64,000 bases of DNA, taken from assembly GCF_014842915.1 (NCBI RefSeq), contig NZ_JACYXI010000006.1:124001-188000 (forward strand). The letters are read 5' to 3'. Each line of letters begins with the position of its first letter. Position 1 is the stretch's first letter. The notes under the pieces were generated by a model. The model did no database searches. It saw only the letters and a program-made list of their open reading frames with translations, and was not told the origin of the DNA. The stretch is from Roseibium litorale. Its GTDB lineage: Bacteria > Pseudomonadota > Alphaproteobacteria > Rhizobiales > Stappiaceae. Shown piece by piece: positions 27,650 to 37,049 of the stretch. The translations under genes and the position numbers were made by a program.

Positions 27650-28870
27650 TCAGCGCAGCAGGTCGCTTTCCGGATTGGCGCTGATCTTGTGGATCGCCAG
27701 ATCCGCGCCCATGTGCTCCTCTTCAGGAGACAACCGGAGACCGGCGAAGGATTTGATCGCGCCATAGACGGCAAACCCGGCCAGAGCAGCGTAGGACGCC
27801 CCGGCAATCGTTCCGATGATCTGGGAGATCAGCGATACGCCGCCAAGACCACCCAGCGCCTCGGAGCCGAAGATACCGGCGGCGATGCCGCCCCAGGCGC
27901 CGCACAGGCCATGCAGCGGCCAGACGCCCAGCACATCATCGATCTTCAGCTTGTTCTGGCAGATTTCGAAGCCCTTCACGAAAAGAGCCCCGGCAAGGCC
28001 GCCTACAATCAGCGCACCGATGGGGTGCATGATGTCCGACCCGGCACAGACCGCGACCAGACCGGCCAGCGCACCGTTGTGAACGAAACCGGGGTCATTG
28101 CGGCCAACGATGAGCGCCGTGAGAATGCCGCCGACCATGGCCATCAGCGAGTTAATCGCCACGAGTCCGGAAGCCGCCTCAAGAGATCCAGCGGTCATGA
28201 CGTTGAAGCCAAACCAGCCTACACACAGCATCCAGGATCCAAGGGCGAGCCAGGGCAGAGACGACGGCGGAATGCCGATCGGGCGGCCCTTGTTGTCATA
28301 GCGTCCACGGCGTGCACCGAGCAGCAGCACGGCTGCAAGGGCGATCCAGCCGCCGACGGCATGAACCACGACCGAACCGGCAAAATCGCGGAACGGGGCG
28401 CCGAAGCTGGCTTCAAGCCAGGCCTGAATGCCGAAATTGCCGTTCCAGACGATGCCTTCAAAGAGGGGATAGGCAACGCCAACCAGGGCCACGGTCGCCA
28501 TGCACTGGGGCGCAAACCTCATCCGCTCGGCGATTCCGCCGGAAATGATCGCCGGAATGGCCGCCGCGAAGGTGGTCAGGAAGAAGAACTTGACCAGGGA
28601 CAGGCCCTGGGGCGCGAAGCCTTCGGCCCCGCCCGACAGGGCGGCGGCGCTGACGAAGAAGGTGGTGCCATAGGCGATGGCATAGCCGAAGAAAAAATAG
28701 ACCACTGTGGAAATGGCAAAATCCACCAGGATCTTCACCAGCGCGTTGACCTGGTTCTTCTGGCGGACGGTTCCAACTTCAAGAAAGGCAAATCCGCCAT
28801 GCATGGCGAAGACAAGGATAGCTCCGAGCAGGACGAAAAAGACGTCTCCACCCACCGAATTCTGGCTCAT
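27650..28870 (-). CDS. amt: Ammonium transporter, Amt family (second copy)
   Basis: Trimeric ammonium channel of 406 residues with about eleven helices. Family motifs include DFAGSVVVHAVGG, WFGFNVMTAGSLE and the conserved DDVLGVWPLHGLCGAWG near the C-terminus. It lacks the cleavable signal peptide of the neighbouring AmtB. GGGAG precedes the ATG, and a sigma-54-type element lies 60 bp upstream. No P-II gene is directly linked, but glnK-amtB lies just beyond. Confidence 0.93.
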   Translation of the reverse strand: MSQNSVGGDVFFVLLGAILVFAMHGGFAFLEVGTVRQKNQVNALVKILVDFAISTVVYFFFGYAIAYGTTFFVSAAALSGGAEGFAPQGLSLVKFFFLTTFAAAIPAIISGGIAERMRFAPQCMATVALVGVAYPLFEGIVWNGNFGIQAWLEASFGAPFRDFAGSVVVHAVGGWIALAAVLLLGARRGRYDNKGRPIGIPPSSLPWLALGSWMLCVGWFGFNVMTAGSLEAASGLVAINSLMAMVGGILTALIVGRNDPGFVHNGALAGLVAVCAGSDIMHPIGALIVGGLAGALFVKGFEICQNKLKIDDVLGVWPLHGLCGAWGGIAAGIFGSEALGGLGGVSLISQIIGTIAGASYAALAGFAVYGAIKSFAGLRLSPEEEHMGADLAIHKISANPESDLLR

Positions 28871-28929
28871 TCACTGGCTCCCGATTATGCATCTGCCCAC
28901 CTGCGGGGCAGTGTTTTGGCGGGAAAGCA

Positions 28930-28945
28930 ATCAAACTGCATGCCA
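28930..28945 (-). promoter_or_regulatory. Sigma-54-type promoter candidate upstream of amt
   Basis: On the minus strand TGGCATGCAGTTTGAT matches the -24/-12 spacing of sigma-54 promoters (TGGCAC-N5-TTGCA) except for GA instead of GC at -12. It lies 60 bp before the amt ATG and shares the TTGAT ending with the element upstream of glnK. Confidence 0.5.
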
Positions 28946-29100
28946 ACCGGGCACAGGCGCAGAAATTAGCCAAAACATCCGGCCATTCCGGCACATTAAT
29001 TGCGCAATTGCCCAAGATTAGAGCCAATACTTTAGGCATATGCTTATTTATTGACCTAAACAGACGAGGCGCCCTGCAGTGACAACACAGCGCGCCGGAC

Positions 29101-29129
29101 AAAAAAAGACCCGGGGCAAGAGCCCCGGG
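29101..29129 (-). terminator. Rho-independent terminator after amtB
   Basis: CCCGGGGC-AAGA-GCCCCGGG is a perfect 8-bp stem followed, in the minus direction, by seven Ts. It lies 47 bp past the amtB stop. Confidence 0.85.
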
Positions 29130-29175
29130 CCGAGAGCGCAGTCTGAGCCAATAGACTACGCCGGGAGGATTTTGA

Positions 29176-30513
<1,338 letters not shown>

Positions 30514-30533
30514 GTTTCTTACCCTCAAGACAA

Positions 30534-31019
<486 letters not shown>

Positions 31020-31026
31020 CTAACTA

Positions 31027-31042
31027 ATCAAGGACCGTGCCA
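31027..31042 (-). promoter_or_regulatory. Sigma-54-type promoter candidate for glnK-amtB
   Basis: On the minus strand TGGCACGGTCCTTGAT matches TGGCACG-N4-TTGCA, with GA rather than GC at -12. It lies about 155 bp upstream of the glnK ATG, predicting a start near 31015. glnK-amtB operons are usually NtrC/sigma-54 dependent. Confidence 0.6.
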
Positions 31043-31575
31043 ACTTTGAAAAACGGGAGAAACTCAGGAGAAAAGCAGAGGCTTTCCGGGAAAAATGGCG
31101 AGAATGCGCCCGCCCCGGACAGCCAGAGAGCCTAAAAATGAGTCATATAAAAGTGATCAAAAATTATGCAAATAATGCAAGATGCACAATAAATGACCGA
31201 TAAATAAACGGCATAAAGGCTCGAGATGAATTTTCAGGCAGCCTGTTTGAGACAACATTCGGCAAACAGCCGGGAAAACGCTGAAACCCGCCACTCCGGA
31301 GACAGCTTGCGCATCCAAAGTAGCGGGTGGCCGGATGTTTCAGGACAGAAAATCAGGCGGCGAAGCCGCACCAGACTGCTGACAAAGCCCAGGTCTCCAG
31401 GATTTTTCTCCGCGCCGTCCCGGCCTTGAGCCGGGGCCTGTCTAAAAACCCTATTTCTTTCAATAGTAGAAATTGACAATAGATCCCGGATCTTCACTTC
31501 GCTGCGTCCGGGAAAGCGCGGCGGTGGGGTTTGTCAGCAGTCTGAAAGGTTTTACCTTTGTCAGCGCCTATCTAC
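31043..31575. other. Intergenic stretch upstream of glnK with repeat tags
   Basis: No gene is supported here. An AT-rich part (31130-31225) could hold regulatory sites. CAGACTGCTGACAAAG (31370) and TTTGTCAGCAGTCTG (31528) are inverted copies of a tag also found beside repeat R1 elsewhere, and GGCGGCGAAGCCGC (31352) is a small hairpin. Confidence 0.4.
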
Positions 31576-31651
31576 CGTCATCCTCAGCCATGTGCCGGGA
31601 CCTATAATACACAATGGCTTGCAGATGGCCGGGACAAGCCCGGCCATGACG
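31576..31651 (+). repeat. Dispersed palindromic repeat R1, copy C
   Basis: This 76-bp core starts CGTCATCCTCAG and ends CCATGACG, with the hairpin GGCCGGG-acaag-CCCGGCC. It has the same orientation as copy A (6902-6978) and the first hairpin is degenerate. It ends 31 bp before the DUF924 stop. Confidence 0.7.
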
Positions 31652-31681
31652 GAAGAGAAGTAAGCCCGCTTGAGATCAAAC

Positions 31682-32233
31682 TCAGGCGGAAAAGCCGCCG
31701 TTCTCCAGGAAGGCTTGCTCCTCAGCAGTTGTCTCGCGGCCCAGCACCTTGTTCCGGTGCGGGAACCGGCCAAAGCGGCGGATCACATCCAGATGGATGA
31801 GCGCGTAGAGATAGAATTGCTCGTTGTTCAGCGCCCGGCACAGATCCACGCTGCGCTCCTGCGCAGCCATGTCTTCCGCATGCTCGAATGGCAGGTAGAA
31901 GAACACCCGCACACTGGGCGGAAAGGCGCGGTCGTAGCCCGCATCAACGGCACGCGTGGCAATGCCCAGCGCCTTGGGATCGGATTCAAATGCCCGCTTG
32001 TCGTCCCGGAAGAGATTGCGGGTGAACTGGTCCAAGAGGATCAAAAGCGCCAAAGCCCCGTGCGGTGACGCTTCCCAGTCATCCAGCTCCCCCGCCTTGG
32101 CAGCTTCCACCGAAGCGAGAAACCGCTCACGGATCTCAGCATCAAAGGCGTCACTGCGGGCGAACCACTTTTCCGGACCGGCCTGCCACCAGAAATCCAG
32201 AATATCGATTGGTGAAACGGGCGTATCAGTCAT
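31682..32233 (-). CDS. DUF924 family protein
   Basis: A 183-residue soluble alpha-helical protein of the DUF924 family (TPR-like fold, no known activity). Recognisable blocks are ILDFWWQAGPEKWFARSDAFD at the N-terminus, ALLILLDQFTRNLFRDDKRA in the middle and FGRFPHRNKVLGRETTAEE near the end. It stands alone: downstream is repeat R1 and upstream is divergent tusA. The stop lies inside a GGCGGAAAAGCCGCC hairpin. Confidence 0.9.
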   Translation of the reverse strand: MTDTPVSPIDILDFWWQAGPEKWFARSDAFDAEIRERFLASVEAAKAGELDDWEASPHGALALLILLDQFTRNLFRDDKRAFESDPKALGIATRAVDAGYDRAFPPSVRVFFYLPFEHAEDMAAQERSVDLCRALNNEQFYLYALIHLDVIRRFGRFPHRNKVLGRETTAEEQAFLENGGFSA

Positions 32234-32309
32234 GATTTTCTCTCCGGATCAGGATCTCTTGCGTTAAATCGTATAGTCAGAGCGTTCCGCCAACTCAAAT
32301 CCAGCGGGA

Positions 32310-32558
32310 ATGGAAATGACAGACGTGAATGAGCCGCATGTCCTGGATCTGATGGGACTGAAATGCCCCATGCCAGTGCTGAAAACCCGCAAGACACTCG
32401 CCGGTCTGTCGGCCGGCAGCCGCCTGGAAGTGCTGACCACGGATCCGATGGCCTTTCTGGATATCCCCCACATGTGCAACGAGGATGGCCATACGGTCGA
32501 AAAGGTGGAGAAGGACGGAACCCGGGGCCGGTTTTTCATCCTGAAGACCAACGGCTAA
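32310..32558 (+). CDS. tusA: TusA-family sulfurtransferase
   Basis: Small sulfur-carrier protein of 82 residues with the family motif [17 protein letters not shown], whose cysteine carries persulfide sulfur for tRNA thiolation or cofactor synthesis. An ATG at 32316 is an alternative start. Its stop overlaps the stop of the convergent pterin dehydratase gene by four bases. No tusBCDE genes are nearby. Confidence 0.9.
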   Translation: MEMTDVNEPHVLDLMGLKCPMPVLKTRKTLAGLSAGSRLEVLTTDPMAFLDIPHMCNEDGHTVEKVEKDGTRGRFFILKTNG

Positions 32559-32869
32559 CTCGCCAGAGCGCCTGCCTCCGAAGCGATCCGGCTCATGGCG
32601 CGGGCAAGCTTCACATCCCGCTCTGTCAGACCGCCCGCATCATGGGTCGTGAGCGTGACGGTGACATCCCTGTAGACATTCCGCCAATCCGGGTGATGAT
32701 CCATCTTTTCCGCCACCAGGGCGCAGCGGGTCATGAAGCCGAAGGCGGCATTGAAGTCCGTAAAGACAAAGTGCCGCGTGATCGCACCTGCGGTTTCGCT
32801 GCTCATGGACCATCCCTCCAGCATCTTCAGCGCCTGAGAAATTTCGCCTGGACTGAGCTTTTCCAGCAT
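32555..32869 (-). CDS. phhB: 4a-hydroxytetrahydrobiopterin dehydratase (PCD/PhhB family)
   Basis: Dehydrates pterin-4a-carbinolamine to regenerate pterin cofactor. The 104-residue protein has the PCD signature [20 protein letters not shown] then [11 protein letters not shown]. The ATG at 32869 is preceded by a perfect AGGAGG six bases upstream, so the frame back to 32899 is not used. No phenylalanine hydroxylase is adjacent, so the partner enzyme is unknown. Confidence 0.92.
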   Translation of the reverse strand: MLEKLSPGEISQALKMLEGWSMSSETAGAITRHFVFTDFNAAFGFMTRCALVAEKMDHHPDWRNVYRDVTVTLTTHDAGGLTERDVKLARAMSRIASEAGALAS

Positions 32870-32973
32870 GCCGAACCTCCTGTTCACGGGTGATTGCATT
32901 CGCCTGCTCCCCTGATAGATAGGATCCCATGCAGGTTTGACAGCCCCTCCCTTTCAAACCAGAGGAGCCCGAC

Positions 32974-33429
32974 GTGACAGCCCTTCTCTTCGTTTGCCTT
33001 GGCAATATCTGCCGTTCTCCCCTTGCCGAAGGTATCTTCCGCCAAACGCTTGAGGAGGCAGGACTGGCCGGGCAGTTCACGCTGGATTCGGCAGGCACGG
33101 GCGCCTGGCATGCGGGCAATCCGCCAGACCCCCGCTCCATCGCCGTGGCCGCCCGCAACGGGATCGACATTTCCGCTCAGCGCGCGCGTCAGGTGACGGA
33201 TGCGGACTTCAGCCGCTTCGACTGGATTCTGGCCATGGACCGGGACAATCTGGCAGCCCTGCGCCGCAAAAACAGTGGCCGGGGCCCGGCGGAACTGCGC
33301 CTGTTTCTGGACAATCCGGCCAGGGACGTGCCTGATCCCTACTATGGCGGACCGGATGGGTTCGATCAGGTCTTCCATATGCTTCAGGAAGGCAGTCGGC
33401 GTTTTCTAAAGCAGCTGCAAGGCGGCTAG
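32974..33429 (+). CDS. Low-molecular-weight protein-tyrosine phosphatase
   Basis: Cytosolic phosphatase of 151 residues. The P-loop VCLGNICRSPLAEG (CX5RS) is at residues 7-20, and the general-acid aspartate is in DVPDPYYGGPDGFDQV near the C-terminus. The GTG start has AGAGGAG about eight bases upstream. These enzymes often counteract bacterial tyrosine kinases in polysaccharide control, but no such kinase is adjacent. Confidence 0.92.
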   Translation: MTALLFVCLGNICRSPLAEGIFRQTLEEAGLAGQFTLDSAGTGAWHAGNPPDPRSIAVAARNGIDISAQRARQVTDADFSRFDWILAMDRDNLAALRRKNSGRGPAELRLFLDNPARDVPDPYYGGPDGFDQVFHMLQEGSRRFLKQLQGG

Positions 33430-33513
33430 ACAGCAATTGATCTGCTCTGGCCGTCATCAATCTGTGGCCCGCAGCAGATAAAGGATCGGCTCCTAATATC
33501 AGGGCTGATCCGC

Positions 33514-33786
33514 ATGAAACTGGTCTGGTGGGCCTTGGCCCTTGTTCTCATCCTGCTGGGCCTTGCGACCATCGCGTTGCCCATTCCGACGGGCGTTCCG
33601 CTTCTGGCAACCGGTGCGGTCATTCTGATCGCCACCAGCCGGACACTCGCACGCGCCCTGCGCAGCCGCAGAAGGCGCTTGCCGCAGCTGAACAGGACAT
33701 TTCACTGGCTGGAGACCAAAAGCCCAAGGCATCTTGCGAGGATCCTGAAACGGACCCGGCCGCGCCAGCCGCAATCCAGCTCTTGA
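33514..33786 (+). CDS. Small two-helix membrane protein, PGPGW-like
   Basis: A 90-residue protein with a hydrophobic hairpin (VWWALALVLILLGLATIALP then TGVPLLATGAVILIATS) and a strongly basic C-terminal half. The turn PIPTG resembles that of the PGPGW family of small membrane proteins. Function is unknown. It lies 84 bp after the phosphatase, possibly cotranscribed. Confidence 0.7.
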   Translation: MKLVWWALALVLILLGLATIALPIPTGVPLLATGAVILIATSRTLARALRSRRRRLPQLNRTFHWLETKSPRHLARILKRTRPRQPQSSS

Positions 33787-33789
33787 GGG

Positions 33790-34644
33790 TCAATTGCGGA
33801 ACATTGCAAGGAACCGGCAAACCAGCCTGCAAACGCTGCAGGCAAGGCGGTTGACGCCGCGATGCAACCTACGGCCCCAGCGTGTCAGGCGCTCATCCAG
33901 CGCCGCATCCGTTGCCCAGGCAGGTGTCCAGCGGAAGAGAGCCCGGTGAACCAGCAGGACGACGAGCAGTGTCAATCCCCAGGACAACAGCGTGTCAGAG
34001 GTAAAGTGGCCACCGAACGCCACCCGGTTGAGCGACAGCTGAAAACCGATCGGGGCCCAAACCAGCACAATGCCCCAGCGCCAGGCTTTCGGAGCAACCA
34101 GGATCAGCCCGGCCAGCAGCCACATGGCCGCGGAGCCCTCACCGGACACGAAAGAACAGTTCGTGCTGCACCAGTTGCTGGGCACCCAGACCAGCTGGTA
34201 GGGCATGTCGCCACCAAACAGATCCACCATGACCGGACGCGGGCGGCCCCAATTGTTCTTCAGGATCAGATTGACCAGAACGCCGGGGCCGAGGATCAGC
34301 GACATAAGCAGGAACAAGGGTTTCCTGAGCGGTACCAGCGGGCTCCGGGCGGGCAAAAGCAGCTTTAAGAGCAGAACCGCCACACAAGCGATGGCTATGA
34401 TGCGGACAAGATAGGGCCCGAGTTCGCGGAAATGGCGCAGGAAGGCAATGTCCTGCGCCCAGAATCCCTGTTCAGGCGTGAAGAACAGGCGGCTAGCCGC
34501 AAGATCCACACCCGGAAAGATGAGAAAGAACAGCGACACCGCGATCACATATCCCCCCAGGGACAGGAACGGGTGCTGCGCGATCCAATGGAGCGGGCGG
34601 CGAACTGGGGTGGCGGGCGGAGGAGAAGCTGGTCCGTCGGTCAT
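33790..34644 (-). CDS. PAP2-family membrane phosphatase
   Basis: A 284-residue polytopic protein of the phosphatidic-acid phosphatase type 2 family. Motif 1 is KNNWGRPRP and motif 3 is SLNRVAFGGHFTSDTLLSWG with the catalytic histidine. Motif 2 reads FVSGEGSAA, with glutamate where classic members have SGH. A SGE variant occurs in some membrane PAP2 enzymes, so activity is still likely. Substrates may be undecaprenyl or lipid phosphates, not assignable here. Confidence 0.85.
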   Translation of the reverse strand: MTDGPASPPPATPVRRPLHWIAQHPFLSLGGYVIAVSLFFLIFPGVDLAASRLFFTPEQGFWAQDIAFLRHFRELGPYLVRIIAIACVAVLLLKLLLPARSPLVPLRKPLFLLMSLILGPGVLVNLILKNNWGRPRPVMVDLFGGDMPYQLVWVPSNWCSTNCSFVSGEGSAAMWLLAGLILVAPKAWRWGIVLVWAPIGFQLSLNRVAFGGHFTSDTLLSWGLTLLVVLLVHRALFRWTPAWATDAALDERLTRWGRRLHRGVNRLACSVCRLVCRFLAMFRN

Positions 34645-34703
34645 GGGGGCTGTTTATCCGATATCGCCCCGCCGACCAAGCGGTCTGCAAGACAGCTGAT
34701 CAG

Positions 34704-35870
34704 TCAGACCGAGGCCCCTTCAGGCTCCTGCCGCTTCTGATGAAACTGCTTGGCATGTTCCAGGACGGTAAAGAGTTTTGCCGGGGACAACGGCTTGGCG
34801 ATCATGTCCGCAAAACCAGCCGCCCGCATCCGTTTCTCGTCCGCCGTTTCGGCTGCTGCGGTCACTGCAATAAGCGGCACGTCCTGTCCGGCGGCTCCGG
34901 AGCGAATGGCCTCGGCAGTCTCCATGCCATCGAGCCCGGGCATGTGCAGATCAAGCAATACGGCATCAAACCTGCCTTCCGCGACCATACGGACGGCCTC
35001 TTCACCGCTTTCGGCCTGATCACTTGTGATAGAAAAGGACTCCAGAAGAGCGGCCAGAAGACGCCTGTTGGTGTCGTTGTCGTCAACGATCAGAACATGG
35101 AGTCCGGCGGCAGGCTCAGCATTGGCAGCGGCATCGGAACCAGCCACACCCGTTGCCGCAGCCGGCGTCAAGGGCAAGGTCAGCTCGAATTGGCAGCCTG
35201 TCCCGGTCTCCGCTTCCGTCTCCGGCATAAGGCGCAGACTTGCCCCAGCTTCGCTGGAAAGCTGCACAGCGCCCCAAAGACCCAGACCCGAACCACCGGT
35301 CTTCGCGCGCCCCGTCTTTCCCCTGACGAAGGGTCTGAACAGCTGCTCCCGCTCTGCCGGATCGATACCGGGTCCTGTGTCCGTGATGATCACCCGCGCC
35401 TCAGATCCTTCGCGGGATGCGGGAAGCTCCAGCCGGATCGCGACACGACCCGCATCGGTATACTTGATGGCGTTGTCGAGTAGAGCGCCGATAATCCGGC
35501 GCAAGGGAGCGGCCTTGGCTGCGTCGACAGGCACGGCGGCATCCGGAACAGTTACGGAAAAACCAAGCCCCTTTGCAGCCGCCGCCGCCTGCAGCAGCCC
35601 GCCGGTCTCGGACACGATGACACCGAAATCCGAGGCTCCGGCGCTGATCCCCGCCGACAGTGCCGGGTCCCGCACCAGTTCCCCCGCCATGTCATCCAGC
35701 GCGTCGATGCTGCGGACAAGTATCTCCAGCCGCTCAGCCTGCAGCTCCGTCAGACCATCCCGTGCGATCAGCTCCGCGGTCAGTTTCATGGCCGCAAGCG
35801 GTGTCCGCAGGTCATGCGCCAGCAGCGCGAGGCGCTCAGTCATGCCAGCGGGCATCTTCCGTTCCGTCAT
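34704..35870 (-). CDS. Soluble hybrid sensor histidine kinase with C-terminal receiver
   Basis: A 388-residue protein without membrane helices or an N-terminal sensor domain. The H-box LAHDLRTPLAAMKLTAELIA lies at residues 17-36, the N-box in LLDNAIKYTDAG, and G-boxes in DTGPGIDP and GGSGLGL. The receiver (about residues 255-375) has VDDNDTNRR, the phosphoacceptor aspartate in VLLDLHMPGLDG and the lysine in IAKPLSP. How it receives a signal is unclear. It is divergent from the AEC carrier gene. Confidence 0.92.
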   Translation of the reverse strand: MTERKMPAGMTERLALLAHDLRTPLAAMKLTAELIARDGLTELQAERLEILVRSIDALDDMAGELVRDPALSAGISAGASDFGVIVSETGGLLQAAAAAKGLGFSVTVPDAAVPVDAAKAAPLRRIIGALLDNAIKYTDAGRVAIRLELPASREGSEARVIITDTGPGIDPAEREQLFRPFVRGKTGRAKTGGSGLGLWGAVQLSSEAGASLRLMPETEAETGTGCQFELTLPLTPAAATGVAGSDAAANAEPAAGLHVLIVDDNDTNRRLLAALLESFSITSDQAESGEEAVRMVAEGRFDAVLLDLHMPGLDGMETAEAIRSGAAGQDVPLIAVTAAAETADEKRMRAAGFADMIAKPLSPAKLFTVLEHAKQFHQKRQEPEGASV

Positions 35871-36073
35871 GAAATTTGGGCCCCTTCCGGTACCGTCCTG
35901 GACAGATCAGGTCTTGTCAGCCCCGTCTTCGCCCGTCATCTTCAGAGCCGGGCTCTTATCTGGACCAGCCCGGAACGTCTCCATCCGCACCAGACCGGCC
36001 CGCCAGCATCATTCCCGGGATCCTGCCAGCCGACAGGTTAGCAAATCAGAAATCCACAACTTCCGAGACCACA

Positions 36074-37039
36074 ATGTCCCAGGAAATTCTTGTTATCGTC
36101 CTTCCTGTCTTTGCTCTTATCGGACTTGGATATGCGTTTGCGAGAACAGGAATCCTGAAGGAAAGCAGCGGCGATGCGCTGGGCCAGTTCGTTTATATTG
36201 TCGGCATTCCCGCACTGCTGTTCAAGACACTCGCGGTGGTTCAGCTGGGGGACCAGAGCCCCTGGCGCCTCTGGCTCGCCTACTTCAGCGGCGTCGCGAT
36301 CGCCTGGTTCATTTCCGGCCTGATGATCCGAAAGGTCTTTGGCCGGGATGCGCGCGCTGGCGTGATCGGCGGAATTTCCTCCGTGTTTTCCAACTCCGCC
36401 ATGGTCGGTTTGCCGCTCATCTCTTCTGTCTATGGAGAAGCGGGACAGGTTCCGCTGCTCATCATCCTGTCCGTGCACCTTCCGGCAATGACCATAGCCA
36501 TGGCCCTGTTGATGGAGCGCGCTGCCGCTAAGGACGGTATGGCCGAAAAGCCGGAAATTCCAGCCCTCCTCATAAGCGTTTGCAAGAATCTTGCGACGAA
36601 CCCGATTATCCTTGCCATCGGATCAGCAGTTGTCTGGCGGACCTTCTCCCTGCCGGTATCCGGGGTCTTCGCGGATGTCCTGGGACGGCTCGCCTCAGCG
36701 GCTCTGCCGGTCGCCTTGCTGTCTCTGGGAACAAGCATGGTCCGCTATGGCATCCGCGGCAATGTTCTGCCCGGCGTGTTGCTCAGCTTCGTGAAGATCG
36801 CGGTGATGCCGGCTCTGGTCTTCAGCCTTTCCGCCTATGTGTTCCAGCTGCCGCCGCTGTGGACGGCGGTTGCGACATTGACGGCAGCATGCCCCACGGG
36901 CATCAACGTCTATATTTTTGCCAACCGTTACGGAACCGGGCACGCGATGTCCGCAAATTCGATTACACTCACGACCATAGCAGCAGTTGTCAGCACCGGG
37001 ATCTGGGTCTATCTGCTCGACCTTTGGCAGATGGGCTGA
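36074..37039 (+). CDS. AEC-family (auxin efflux carrier type) transporter
   Basis: A 321-residue transporter with about ten helices in two repeats. It has the AEC start ILVIVLPVFALIGLGYAFAR, the mid-block GGISSVFSNSAMVGLPLI and the C-terminal TAACPTGINVYIFANRYGT. Bacterial members such as MdcF carry malonate, malate or other small organic anions; the substrate here is unknown. The ATG at 36074 is chosen because upstream in-frame sequence is proline/serine-rich and atypical. It converges on the c-di-GMP gene ten bases away. Confidence 0.88.
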   Translation: MSQEILVIVLPVFALIGLGYAFARTGILKESSGDALGQFVYIVGIPALLFKTLAVVQLGDQSPWRLWLAYFSGVAIAWFISGLMIRKVFGRDARAGVIGGISSVFSNSAMVGLPLISSVYGEAGQVPLLIILSVHLPAMTIAMALLMERAAAKDGMAEKPEIPALLISVCKNLATNPIILAIGSAVVWRTFSLPVSGVFADVLGRLASAALPVALLSLGTSMVRYGIRGNVLPGVLLSFVKIAVMPALVFSLSAYVFQLPPLWTAVATLTAACPTGINVYIFANRYGTGHAMSANSITLTTIAAVVSTGIWVYLLDLWQMG

Positions 37040-37049
37040 GGGCTGTTCC

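Noticed and set aside
31226..31429. Short plus-strand frame upstream of glnK
   Set aside because: Overlaps repeat tags and a hairpin, lacks a ribosome site, and reads as low-complexity.
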